Of a stretch of 64,000 nt of DNA, positions 53,709 through 61,878 are shown piece after piece. Every line of letters starts with the position of its first letter. Within the stretch, counting starts at the first letter, position 1. Source of the stretch: Halorussus caseinilyticus (GTDB lineage: Archaea; Halobacteriota; Halobacteria; Halobacteriales; Haladaptataceae). The translations under genes and the position numbers were made by a program. Below the pieces are notes generated by a model, which was not told the DNA's origin, did not search any database, and was given only the letters and a program-made list of their open reading frames with translations. Where the stretch lies: the NCBI RefSeq assembly GCF_029338395.1, contig NZ_CP119811.1, forward strand, positions 62,001-126,000, given 5' to 3'.

Positions 53709-55114
53709 GCGACCGCGACCCGACCGCCGCGGACGGCGGGACCGAGAACGTCCGTGACGTTCTCGGGGTCGGACTCGGCCCGTTCAACCTCGGACTCGCG
53801 GCCCTTCTCGACGGCGCGAACGCCGACGAGAACGCCGACGTAGACGCCGTGTTCCTCGAACAGGACGCCGAGTTCGCGTGGCACGAGGGGATGCTCGTCG
53901 AGGGCGCGACCCTCGAAGTGCCGTTCCTCGCGGACCTCGTGACGATGGCCGACCCGACCAACCCCCACAGCTATCTGAGCTATCTCCGGGCGCGTGACCG
54001 CATCTACGAGTTCTACTTCTACGAGACGTTCCAGATTCCCCGCCGGGAGTACGACGACTACCTCCGGTGGGTCGCCGAGCGTTTGGACTCGTGCCGGTTC
54101 AGTCGCCGGGTCGAGAGCGTGACGTGGGACGACGAAGCGGACTGCTTCGTCGTCACCGCTCGGAACCTCGAAACCGGCGAGGAACTCGTCTACCGCGCTC
54201 GGAACCTCGCGCTCGGCATCGGGAGTCGGCCCTCCGTCCCCGAGAGCCTGCGGGGCCACCCCGAGACCGACGTGTTCCACACCGCCGAGTACCGATTCCG
54301 GCGCGACCGGTGTCTCGACGCCGACTCGATTACGGTGGTCGGGTCGGGCCAGAGCGCGGCCGAGGTGTTTCAGGACCTGCTCGACCGGCAACCCGACGGC
54401 GACTACCGACTCGACTGGCTCACGCGCTCGGAGGGGTTCTTCCCCATGGAGTACTCGAAACTGGGTCTCCAGCACTTCACGCCCGAGTACGACCGGTACG
54501 TCTACGACCTGCCCCAGTCGGTCAAAGACGACCTGATTCCGAATCAGGACATCCTCTACAAGGGCATCGACCCCGAGACCAGCGCGGAAATCTACGACCT
54601 GCTCTACCGGCGGTCCATCGGCGACCGGGACCCCGACGTGGGGATGTTCGCCATGACCGACGTGCGGGACATCGAACCGGTCGGAGACGCCTACGCGCTC
54701 GACTGCCACCAGTGGCAGGCCGACGAGTCGTTCGTCCACGAGAGCGAGGTGGTCGTCCTCGGAACCGGCTACGAGCGTCCGATTCCGGACTTCCTCGACC
54801 CGCTGGAGGAGACCATCCACTGGGACGAGAAGGGCCGGTTCGAGGTGACGCGGGACCACCGCCTCTCGCTCGACGTGACGGGCGACGTGTTCCTCCAGAA
54901 CGCCGAACTCCACACCCACGGCGTCGGCGTCCCGGACCTCGGACTCGGCTGTTACCGCAACACGAAGTTCGTGAACAGACTCGTCGGCCGGGAGGTCTTC
55001 CCCGAGGACGACGACACCGTGTATCAGGACTTCGCGGTCGAACGGTTCGCCGAGCGCACGCCCGACACCTCTCGCCGACGCGAGAGCGAATCGACTCCCC
55101 TCACCCGAGACTAA
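53705..55114 (+). CDS. iucD: Amine N-hydroxylase (lysine/ornithine monooxygenase family)
   Basis: This 469-residue flavoenzyme has the FAD site GVGLGPFNLG (21-30), FLADLVTMADPTNPHSYL, the NADPH site VVGSGQSAAE (about 211-220) and LGTGYERPIPDFL near the end. It hydroxylates the amine of diaminopropane before acetylation. The tail of about 25 residues is polar. It is two bases before the second synthetase. Confidence 0.9.
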   Translation: MSDRDPTAADGGTENVRDVLGVGLGPFNLGLAALLDGANADENADVDAVFLEQDAEFAWHEGMLVEGATLEVPFLADLVTMADPTNPHSYLSYLRARDRIYEFYFYETFQIPRREYDDYLRWVAERLDSCRFSRRVESVTWDDEADCFVVTARNLETGEELVYRARNLALGIGSRPSVPESLRGHPETDVFHTAEYRFRRDRCLDADSITVVGSGQSAAEVFQDLLDRQPDGDYRLDWLTRSEGFFPMEYSKLGLQHFTPEYDRYVYDLPQSVKDDLIPNQDILYKGIDPETSAEIYDLLYRRSIGDRDPDVGMFAMTDVRDIEPVGDAYALDCHQWQADESFVHESEVVVLGTGYERPIPDFLDPLEETIHWDEKGRFEVTRDHRLSLDVTGDVFLQNAELHTHGVGVPDLGLGCYRNTKFVNRLVGREVFPEDDDTVYQDFAVERFAERTPDTSRRRESESTPLTRD

Positions 55115-55116
55115 CC

Positions 55117-56955
55117 ATGAATCCGAACGACGCAACCCTGAACGACGCACTGGACGCCGAGATTTGGGAGACGGTCGAAGGCCGACTCCTGACGAAGATG
55201 CTCGAAGAGTTCGCCTACGAGGAGATAATCGCCCCGCGAAAGGTCGAGACCGGCGAGGACCGCTCGACCTACCGATTCGACCTCGGAGACGCCGCGTATC
55301 GGTTCGAGGCCACCGAGCGACTGATGGACAGCCTCCACGTCCACGGCGAGACGGTAGAGCGCCGCGCCGACGGCGAGTGGGAACCGCTCGGCGACCCCCT
55401 CCGCCTGCTCCGGGACCTCGGCGAGAACAGGGACCTCGACGGTCTGACCGAGGGTAATTTGGTCCGCGAGTACAAGCGGACCCTGCTGGCCGACGCCCAC
55501 ATCGAGGCCAGAAATCGCGGTCGGGACGAGAGCTTCGACCCCCTCGATTTGGACTACGCCCACCTCGAAGGCGAGATGGACGGCCACCCGTGGATTACCT
55601 ACAACAAGGGCCGACTCGGGTGGGGGTACGACGACTACCGGGAGTTCGCCCCCGAGCGCAAGAACCCCGTCGAACTCTCGTGGGTCGCGGTCCGCGCGGA
55701 GAAGGCAACCTTCGTCGCCACGGAGGAAGTCGAACACGACTCGCTGGTCGAGAGCGAACTCGGCGACCGCTACGGCGAGTTCCGCGACCGACTCGCCTCG
55801 CAGGGGTTGGACCCCGACGCCTACTACTTCCTGCCGGTCCACGACTGGCAGTGGAACAACAGCATCGTTCCGCTGTTCGCCGACGACATCGCGGCCGACG
55901 ACATCGTTCCGCTCGGCGATGGACCCGACGAGTACCTGCCACAGCAGTCGGTCCGGACGTTCGTCAACGTGGACCACGACGAGAAACACCACGTCAAGGT
56001 TCCGATGAAGATTCTGAACACGCTGGTCTGGCGGGGACTTCCCGGCGAACGCACCGAACTCGCGCCGACCGTCACCGAGTACATCAAGGGCATCTACGAG
56101 CGAGACGAGTTCTTGCAGGACGAAGGGCTGGTCCTGCCGGGCGAAATCGCGGGTCTCAACTACGACCACTCGGACTTCACCGACATCGACGGGTCGCCCT
56201 ACCAGTACCACGAACTGCTCGGCGTCGTCTGGCGCGAGTCCATCTACACCTTCCTCGAAGACGACGAGCGCGCGATTACGCTCTCGTCGCTCATGCACGT
56301 AGACGGCGACGGCGTTCCCTACGTCTCCCGACTGGTCGAACAGTCGGGTCTCACGCTGGACGAGTGGTTGTCAGAGTTCTTCGACACCGTGCTTCCGCCG
56401 CTCCTGCACTTCCTCTACCGGTACGGGACGGTGTTCTCACCCCACGGCCAGAACACGATGCTCGTCGTGGAGGACGGCGTTCCGACGCGACTCGCCGTCA
56501 AGGACTTCGTGGACGACGTGAACGTGAGCGACCGACCCCTGCCGGAACTGGAGGCACTTCCCGACGAGATGCACGAGGTTCTCCGGAAAGAGCCACCGGA
56601 AGGTCTCTGTCAGTTCATCTTCTGTGGACTGTTCGTCTGCGTGCTTCGGTACGTCGCGGACGTGCTGGAAGTCCACGAGGACTACCCCGAGGAGGAGTTC
56701 TGGACCCACGCCCGCGAGACGATTCTCGACTATCAGGCCCGGTTCCCCGAACTCGAAGACCGGTTCGAGCTGTTCGACCTGCTCCAACCCGAGTTCACGA
56801 AGCTGAGTCTCAACCGGAACCGCATCTTCGACTACGGCTACGACGACGCACCGGGCCGACCCCACGCCTCCGAACACGGCACCGTGACCAACGCACTCCA
56901 CGAAGTCGCCGAGGAACGACCGGAGTCCGCGCGGCCGATGGCTGACGACGACTGA
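55117..56955 (+). CDS. iucC: NIS siderophore synthetase (IucA/IucC family), second copy
   Basis: This 612-residue enzyme shows LPVHDWQWNNSIVPLFADD, QSVRTFVNVD, KVPMKILNTLVWRGLPGER and SPHGQNTMLVVEDGVP, the IucA/IucC core. It would complete the citrate dihydroxamate by adding the second N-acetyl-N-hydroxydiaminopropane. It is the last gene of the operon. No receptor or ABC uptake genes are next to it. Confidence 0.9.
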   Translation: MNPNDATLNDALDAEIWETVEGRLLTKMLEEFAYEEIIAPRKVETGEDRSTYRFDLGDAAYRFEATERLMDSLHVHGETVERRADGEWEPLGDPLRLLRDLGENRDLDGLTEGNLVREYKRTLLADAHIEARNRGRDESFDPLDLDYAHLEGEMDGHPWITYNKGRLGWGYDDYREFAPERKNPVELSWVAVRAEKATFVATEEVEHDSLVESELGDRYGEFRDRLASQGLDPDAYYFLPVHDWQWNNSIVPLFADDIAADDIVPLGDGPDEYLPQQSVRTFVNVDHDEKHHVKVPMKILNTLVWRGLPGERTELAPTVTEYIKGIYERDEFLQDEGLVLPGEIAGLNYDHSDFTDIDGSPYQYHELLGVVWRESIYTFLEDDERAITLSSLMHVDGDGVPYVSRLVEQSGLTLDEWLSEFFDTVLPPLLHFLYRYGTVFSPHGQNTMLVVEDGVPTRLAVKDFVDDVNVSDRPLPELEALPDEMHEVLRKEPPEGLCQFIFCGLFVCVLRYVADVLEVHEDYPEEEFWTHARETILDYQARFPELEDRFELFDLLQPEFTKLSLNRNRIFDYGYDDAPGRPHASEHGTVTNALHEVAEERPESARPMADDD

Positions 56956-57018
56956 CGAGACAGTCGTCGGCTTCCTCTCGCCCGCTCTCGGTGGGCGCGT
57001 CCGAGCGCTTGGGGACAA

Positions 57019-57053
57019 CTATACAATTGTTAAAGAAATATAATTGTTTCTTT
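57019..57053. repeat. AT-rich repeat, divergent copy 3, with inverted repeat
   Basis: ACTATACAATTGTTAAAGAA and what follows resemble the 18-bp repeat at 4554 and 12742 (shared TAAAGAAA). It contains the palindrome ACAATTGT (57023-57030) and 7-bp arms AAAGAAA/TTTCTTT (57032-57038 and 57047-57053). It lies 64 bases after the siderophore operon. Confidence 0.55.
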
Positions 57054-57220
57054 GGGCGGTGCCGTCTGGGTAGCGCGGTAAGGAGTGACTGAGTTCGGCC
57101 GTACATCGGTCCCCGAGTCCCGACTAATCTGCGACCCAGCGATTTTAGACTGAATCAAAAACTCGATTAAACACGGCTAATGAGCGCTCTTAAGTGAAAT
57201 CGGCACAAAAGAAAGTTTCG

Positions 57221-58135
57221 ATGGCCGAAACTCGTGAGGCGTTCCTCAAAGTTTCGTGGGTGAACGTTCTGTTAAACGCCCTCAAGATTGTCGTCGAGGG
57301 GTCGATTGGTCTACTCACCGGGAGCCTCGCACTCACTGCCGACGCAGCGCACTCCGTTGCTGACCTCCTCGCAAGTGGTGTCGTCTTACTCTTGGGACGG
57401 TCCGTCCACGAAGACGCCGACAGCTCACATCCGCACGGCCACGACCGATTCGAACCGCTCTCCGCGCTCTTCGTCGGCGGGGTTCTCGTCCTCCTCGGAC
57501 TCAAACTGCTCTACGATTCCGGCCGCTCGTTGCTCACCGGCGTCACTGCCGACTACAGCCTCTGGCTCGTCGTCGGTCTCCTGTTCGCACTCGGCGACAT
57601 GTACGTCTGTTACTGGTACACCCGATACGTGAATCGGGAACTCGAACTGCCGAGTCTCCGTGCGCTCGCTACGGACAGCCTCAACGACCTCTACACGACC
57701 GGGGCGGCCCTTCTGGGCGTACTCGCTATGGCGGTCGGCTATCCAATCTTCGACCCGATTGCGGGCGGGGTTGTGAGCCTGCTCGTCATCTACCAAGGAA
57801 TCGAAATTTCGCGGGAGAACGTCCAATATCTCACGGATAGCGCGCCCCCCGAGTCGGACCGAGAGGCAATCAAAGACCGGATACGTGAACATCCCGCAGT
57901 CCACGGCATTCACGATTTCGTGGCCTACTATTCGGGCCACGTCATCGAAGTGGAGTTCCACGCCGAAGTGGGCCGAGACCTAACCGTGGTCGAGGCCCAC
58001 GACATCGAATCAGAACTCCACGAGCGCGTCCGCGACATCGAACCGGTCGCAGACGTTCACGTCCATCTCGACCCGGTAGGTCTCGGTGAGTGGAGAGACG
58101 CCGATAACTCCACCCCGACTCCCGCCAGAAGCTAA
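57221..58135 (+). CDS. Cation diffusion facilitator (CDF) metal transporter
   Basis: This 304-residue protein has six helices. Metal residues of site A are His44 and Asp48 (AHSVAD) in helix 2, and Asp152 and Asp156 (DSLND) in helix 5. FieF-type iron/zinc CDFs have a different His/Asp arrangement, so selectivity (Mn, Fe, Zn or Co) cannot be read. A SSHPHGHDRFEPL loop and a C-terminal dimerisation domain (GIHDFVAYYSGHVIEVEFHAEV) are present. The ATG at 57221 begins MAETREAFLK. It lies after the siderophore operon, which fits a metal-homeostasis role. Confidence 0.88.
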   Translation: MAETREAFLKVSWVNVLLNALKIVVEGSIGLLTGSLALTADAAHSVADLLASGVVLLLGRSVHEDADSSHPHGHDRFEPLSALFVGGVLVLLGLKLLYDSGRSLLTGVTADYSLWLVVGLLFALGDMYVCYWYTRYVNRELELPSLRALATDSLNDLYTTGAALLGVLAMAVGYPIFDPIAGGVVSLLVIYQGIEISRENVQYLTDSAPPESDREAIKDRIREHPAVHGIHDFVAYYSGHVIEVEFHAEVGRDLTVVEAHDIESELHERVRDIEPVADVHVHLDPVGLGEWRDADNSTPTPARS

Positions 58136-58165
58136 AAACAGCGAAGTTCGGTGACGGGTCGGCGC

Positions 58166-58945
58166 TCAGTCCGCGGACGTGGGCGGGTCGATAGTACGGT
58201 TCTTTCCGACGGTGTTCGTCCCGCTGAGCATCATCGCAGTCGTGAACTCGTTCTCTTCGTCCCCACCGACGCCCTTCGGGTCGAACGAGGCGAACGGGAC
58301 GGTTACGCGCATCGTGAGCGCGAGTCGTCGCCGGTCCTCGGAGGTGTTCTCGAACGACCGGTGGAGCGTCCGCTCGTCGAAGATGAACGCTTCGCCCGCG
58401 TCGATTTCCATCCGGCGGGTGTCGTCGGTGCTGAACTCGTCGGGGTCGGCCATGTGTTGGAACGACTTGTTCGGCGGCGACTCTACTTCCGGGATAACTT
58501 CGTCGTGGGACCCCGGAATCAACTCCATCGCGCCGTTCTCGACGGTCACGTCGGTCAGCGCAATCCACGCCGTGAGCGTCACCGGCGGGTCCACGAGGAC
58601 GTGGTGGTAGTGCTGGTGCCACGGCACTTCGGTCGTCCCGGGCACCTTCTCCCAGAACTTCGTACTCCAGAGCATCAGGTCGTCGCCGTAGAGTTGGCGC
58701 ATCCGCTCTACGATTTCCCGCCGACTACAGAGGTCGTAGACGACGGGCGAATCGACGTGGCGGTAGAACTGCGACGAGATTTCCCCCGGCGTGGCCTCGG
58801 GGTTTTCGTCGGTGAGGACTTCGGCGTCGATTCGCTCTCTGATTTCGCGCATCTCGTTGCCCGAACAGACGCGGAACGGGTCGGTAAAGCCGCGTTCGTG
58901 GAAGGCAGATACGTCGACCGACCCGACCGCTGATTCTTCAGCCAT
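58166..58945 (-). CDS. PhyH-like non-haem iron dioxygenase with HxH motif
   Basis: This 260-residue protein belongs to the phytanoyl-CoA dioxygenase family. The usual facial triad HxD...H reads HQH at 110-112 (PWHQHYHH) with the distal His195 (TLHRSFEN) and Arg residues near 205-208 for 2-oxoglutarate. PPVTLTAWIALTDVTVENGAM and PGSHDEVIPE are typical family blocks. The Asp to His change in the iron-binding motif is unusual: Asp loss occurs in related halogenases (HxA/G), so iron chemistry may be altered. ATG 58945. It diverges from the twin small ORFs, suggesting it modifies the same product. Confidence 0.8.
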   Translation of the reverse strand: MAEESAVGSVDVSAFHERGFTDPFRVCSGNEMREIRERIDAEVLTDENPEATPGEISSQFYRHVDSPVVYDLCSRREIVERMRQLYGDDLMLWSTKFWEKVPGTTEVPWHQHYHHVLVDPPVTLTAWIALTDVTVENGAMELIPGSHDEVIPEVESPPNKSFQHMADPDEFSTDDTRRMEIDAGEAFIFDERTLHRSFENTSEDRRRLALTMRVTVPFASFDPKGVGGDEENEFTTAMMLSGTNTVGKNRTIDPPTSAD

Positions 58946-59155
58946 ACTATCGTAGATTATCCGAAGCAACAAAAATAAATCGGTGATTATAGGGAAATTA
59001 TTCTTCCAGCGCGCGGTCGGTCGGAGTTCGTCTCCTCTCGTCCGCTCGGGCACCGGACCGCCGCGGAACCGGTCCAGACGGCTATTAGTCCCTTCTTCTT
59101 TTTATTAAATCAATCCACCCCAACTACTAAGTATATCCGTTGTTTCTCTGTACTT

Positions 59156-59163
59156 GGAGGTGA
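59156..59163 (+). promoter_or_regulatory. Strong Shine-Dalgarno site of small ORF 1
   Basis: GGAGGTGA is a full match to the 16S tail, five bases before the ATG. Most genes nearby lack such a site, so these two ORFs seem built for high translation. Confidence 0.75.
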
Positions 59164-59168
59164 AACTA

Positions 59169-59261
59169 ATGACTAACAACACAGACGACGCGATGGAAGC
59201 CGTTACCGAGGAAGTCGACGACGACGACCTCTTCGTTGCGGAACCGTACGTGGTGAGCTAA
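59169..59261 (+). CDS. Candidate precursor peptide 1 (30 residues)
   Basis: This tiny ORF encodes a 30-residue peptide. It starts MTNNTDDAMEAVTEEV and continues with an acidic run, DDDD, then LFVAEPYVVS at the C-terminus. The N-terminal half is acidic like a leader and the last ten residues are hydrophobic, with a Pro-Tyr-Val core. It is preceded by a perfect Shine-Dalgarno site and an AT-rich promoter (GTATATCC about 59131). Together with the SagB-type dehydrogenases downstream on the other strand and the dioxygenase upstream, it is best explained as the precursor of a modified peptide (inference). No family is recognised. Confidence 0.7.
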   Translation: MTNNTDDAMEAVTEEVDDDDLFVAEPYVVS

Positions 59262-59442
59262 TTCCGGCTCTGCCGTCTCGAATCGGCCTTCGATTATCGG
59301 CGGTTTCTCCCCGAAACCGAGTCTGACGACGGTTTCTGCCGAGTCTCGACGGAATAGCGGGAGACCAACGCGGTGTTTTGCAGTCGTCGTGACCCCCGAA
59401 TACGCCCCAAACATTAAGTAGCTAAAATATTTCTATACTTTT

Positions 59443-59450
59443 GGAGGTGA
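59443..59450 (+). promoter_or_regulatory. Strong Shine-Dalgarno site of small ORF 2
   Basis: GGAGGTGA lies five bases before the ATG at 59456. Upstream, AAATATTTCTATAC (about 59425-59438) is a possible TATA element of this copy. Confidence 0.75.
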
Positions 59451-59455
59451 AACTA

Positions 59456-59548
59456 ATGACTAACAACACAGACGACGCGATGGAAGCCGTTACCGAGGAA
59501 GTCAGCGACGACGACCTCTTCGTTGCGGAACCGTACGTGCAAAGCTGA
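59456..59548 (+). CDS. Candidate precursor peptide 2 (30 residues)
   Basis: This is the second 30-residue peptide. Compared with copy 1, residue 17 is Ser instead of Asp, and the end reads LFVAEPYVQS in place of LFVAEPYVVS. The first 16 residues are identical. The variation at the C-terminus with a constant leader is a pattern typical of RiPP precursor families. The stop is TGA here, TAA in copy 1. Confidence 0.7.
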   Translation: MTNNTDDAMEAVTEEVSDDDLFVAEPYVQS

Positions 59549-59628
59549 TTCCGGGTCTATCGACTCGAATCGGTCTTCGATTACCCGCGATTTTCGCCGA
59601 TAGCCGAACTCGACAGTGACGGTGCCCC

Positions 59629-60699
59629 TCAGTCCACGATGGCGTACCCGAACAGCGGTTCCCGAAGCGGGTCGAGTCCGAGTCGCTCCGAGAGCGTCCG
59701 ACGCCGCTCGACTCGTCCGAAATCGAACTGGCGGTTCAGTCCAGCGCACGCGCACGCGAGCGTCTGGAGGACGTGACCGACATCGTGTTGGAGAACGCGA
59801 AACACCAGCGGGTCGCGGTACTTCGCCATGTTTCTCTCGACGACCGACGTGAAGAACGCGACCAGCGACGGCGGTTCCGGCGTGGACCCGAAGAGGGCGT
59901 CGAGTACCGCGTCGGGGTCCGTCTCGGCGATGCGCTCCAGCGCGTGCGTCTCGACGGAGTAGTGATAGACGCCGCGCTCGATTCCGTCTACGTCTCTCAC
60001 CACGAGGTAGCCTTCCGTCGGGTGCAGACCGCCGCCGGACGGGTTCGGCTTCTGGAGGTGATACAGCGGCGAGTCGTAGTTACCGACGCCGGTCTGTCCG
60101 AGCGCCAGATACAACAGAAACGATAGCTCCTCGGGAGACAGCGGTGCGTCGTCCGGTTCGCCGGTCGCACCGACGCTCCCGTGGAGGACCTCGGACAGCG
60201 ACGGGGATTGTTCGACCGAGAACGGGTGGGGGAGTGTCACCGTCTCGGCGTCCGGGTAGCGCACGTACCGCGACGGGAGGCCCTCCGTCTCGGACATCTC
60301 GCGCTGTTTCTCGCCCGCGCGGTCCACGTCGTCGATGAACGGGTAGTCGTGCATGAGCAGGTAGTACCGGAACGCGGCCGTCCAGTCGTGGTCGCACCAT
60401 CGACCCGCCGCCCGTTCGGGGGCCGACGACTCGTCGTCGGCCCACAGCAGGCCCGCGTCTTCCAGACCGGCGACGAGCGACTCGGCGCGTTCGGGGGCGT
60501 AGTCGAACAGTCGGGCCGTCCGTTCGACCAGCGACGGTCTGTCGATACCCTCGGCCGCGTCGGTTAGCAGTCGGTACACCCTCGGGTCCGAGATGTTCTG
60601 GTACTCGTTGGCGTAGGCGTCTACGAGCAGTAACTCGTGGGTGTCGTCGGGGCGGGGCGCGAGCGAGAGGAACGGGTTCGTTCGCAGTTCGTCGGTCAT
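59629..60699 (-). CDS. SagB-type dehydrogenase A (carries the PSGGGLHP motif)
   Basis: This 356-residue protein is of the SagB/ThcOx (nitroreductase-fold, FMN) family that oxidises azolines in RiPPs. The region 217-231 reads KPNPSGGGLHPTEGY, the FMN and substrate motif. GVYHYSVETHAL and KYRDPLVFRVLQHDVGHVLQTL follow. The upstream SRRxxRxF phosphate motif is missing; only HGSVGATG is there. The N-terminal ~150 residues could be an RRE-like or helical peptide-binding region. It overlaps the next SagB gene by four bases, and the start at 60699 is MTDELRTNPF. Confidence 0.82.
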   Translation of the reverse strand: MTDELRTNPFLSLAPRPDDTHELLLVDAYANEYQNISDPRVYRLLTDAAEGIDRPSLVERTARLFDYAPERAESLVAGLEDAGLLWADDESSAPERAAGRWCDHDWTAAFRYYLLMHDYPFIDDVDRAGEKQREMSETEGLPSRYVRYPDAETVTLPHPFSVEQSPSLSEVLHGSVGATGEPDDAPLSPEELSFLLYLALGQTGVGNYDSPLYHLQKPNPSGGGLHPTEGYLVVRDVDGIERGVYHYSVETHALERIAETDPDAVLDALFGSTPEPPSLVAFFTSVVERNMAKYRDPLVFRVLQHDVGHVLQTLACACAGLNRQFDFGRVERRRTLSERLGLDPLREPLFGYAIVD

Positions 60700-61787
60700 G
60701 CGTCCACCTCCCCCTGTCCGACCGCGAGGACGTAGCCCGGCGCGTGCGCGAACTCGTCCACGCCGAGGAGTTCGCTCGCCACCGACTCGCTGACCGCCGC
60801 CGTCTGGAACACCTCGAACCCGGTTCCGACCGCGGTCAGAAGCAGGCGGTGGCCCGACGCGGAAGCAGTCGTGAACAGGTTTCGGAGGCAACTCAGGTTC
60901 CCGGACTGCTGGAGGTGGGCGATTCGAAACGTCAGCACGAGGGTCATCGACGCACCGTCGATGTAGGGTTGGCCGGTCACGAGTCGCTGGACCGCGGCGT
61001 CGGCCGCCGTGCCGTCGGCGTCGTCGGCGAGCGCCGTGCCTTCGACTTCGAACAGCGCGTGGTTCGCGGGGTCGTAGCGATAGACGCCCGTGTCGAGGTC
61101 ACTGCCCCGATTGACGACGAGGAACGGTGCGAGACCGGCGACGGCGAGTCGTTCGTCGGTCGTCGCCGCTTCCACGTCGCCGGACCGGACTCGGCGAATC
61201 GGCTCGAACGTGTGAAACAGGAGCGTCGAGAGCGACTGGCGGGAAATCGCCGTCCCGTCGAAGTCCCGGCAGGTCCGACGCGACAGCAGTACGTCGGCGA
61301 ACGGAACGTCCGGTAGTGGCTCCGGGTCCGGAAGCGCGACTCGCGGGCCGGGCGGCGACTCGGCCGCAGTCGGCGGGTAGTCGAACGCGCTCCCGTCGGC
61401 CGGGCCGTCGTCTCTCGTCTGTAGGTGGTAGTAGAGGGCACCGTACCAGCCACGACGCACCCACTCGACGGCGGACTCCGGGGTCGCACCCGGCGCGACG
61501 AGAATCCCGTCGTCGCGGAGCGAGGCCGTCAGCGCGGTCCGCCGGTCGGCGTCGAGCGAGGAGCGTTCCCGGAGATGCTCGTCGATTTCGGCCAGCGTCC
61601 GGGGTTCGGTTGCGAACGACAGGAGCGAGAGTGTCACAGGGGTCGTGAGTTCGCGCGTCGAAACGCTCTCACCGTCGTACACGTCGATGACGGGGCGCTC
61701 CGAGTCGGTCAGGACGCCCGGAAATCGAGTCCGGAGCGTCCGGTTCGTTCGTACCACGTTCGCGGGTTGAGAAGTATGTTCGTGCAT
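60696..61787 (-). CDS. SagB-type dehydrogenase B (carries the SRRTCRDF motif)
   Basis: This 363-residue paralogue has SRRTCRDFDG (169-178), the FMN-phosphate motif of SagB, and the following block SRQSLSTLLFHTFEP, TGVYRYDPANHALFEV and GHRLLLTAVGTGFEVFQ. It lacks the PSGGGxHP motif that the other copy holds. The two genes overlap (ATGA), so they are made together and probably form a heterodimer. The N-terminus (MHEHTSQPAN) is followed by a helical domain. It is divergent from the phosphotriesterase-like gene at 61879. Confidence 0.8.
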   Translation of the reverse strand: MHEHTSQPANVVRTNRTLRTRFPGVLTDSERPVIDVYDGESVSTRELTTPVTLSLLSFATEPRTLAEIDEHLRERSSLDADRRTALTASLRDDGILVAPGATPESAVEWVRRGWYGALYYHLQTRDDGPADGSAFDYPPTAAESPPGPRVALPDPEPLPDVPFADVLLSRRTCRDFDGTAISRQSLSTLLFHTFEPIRRVRSGDVEAATTDERLAVAGLAPFLVVNRGSDLDTGVYRYDPANHALFEVEGTALADDADGTAADAAVQRLVTGQPYIDGASMTLVLTFRIAHLQQSGNLSCLRNLFTTASASGHRLLLTAVGTGFEVFQTAAVSESVASELLGVDEFAHAPGYVLAVGQGEVDA

Positions 61788-61878
61788 GGCGTGTGAGCTA
61801 CGTCCTTCTACGTTCGACTATGACGACCGATGGATTTAAATTGTGCGTGCGGAACTTATAATAATAACAGCCGCGTCG

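Larger units (their letters stand above)
59154..59261 (+). repeat. Direct repeat carrying small ORF 1
   Basis: This segment is almost identical to 59441-59548: 63 bases match exactly from TTGGAGG to the codon before residue 17, and most of the rest matches too. The copies are 287 bases apart and their 3' flanks are also similar, so a recent duplication is likely. Confidence 0.9.
59441..59548 (+). repeat. Direct repeat carrying small ORF 2
   Basis: This is the partner of 59154-59261. Differences lie in codon 17 (GAC to AGC) and the codons for the last residues, so they affect the peptide while the leader DNA stayed identical. Confidence 0.9.

Noticed and set aside
54067-55116. Long plus-strand frame extending upstream of the second IucC gene
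   Set aside because: Only the part from 55117 matches the family; the rest is the wrong frame of the hydroxylase gene.
57130-57220. TTTTAGACTGAATCAAAA as a metal-repressor site before the CDF gene
   Set aside because: Only the outer T and A runs pair; the arms are not true inverted repeats, unlike the boxes at 48184-48328.
59166-59755. Two minus-strand frames sharing a VRFRNEEVVVVDFLG-like end
   Set aside because: They are antisense to the duplicated small ORFs; the shared end simply reflects the DNA duplication, and the plus-strand ORFs have Shine-Dalgarno sites.
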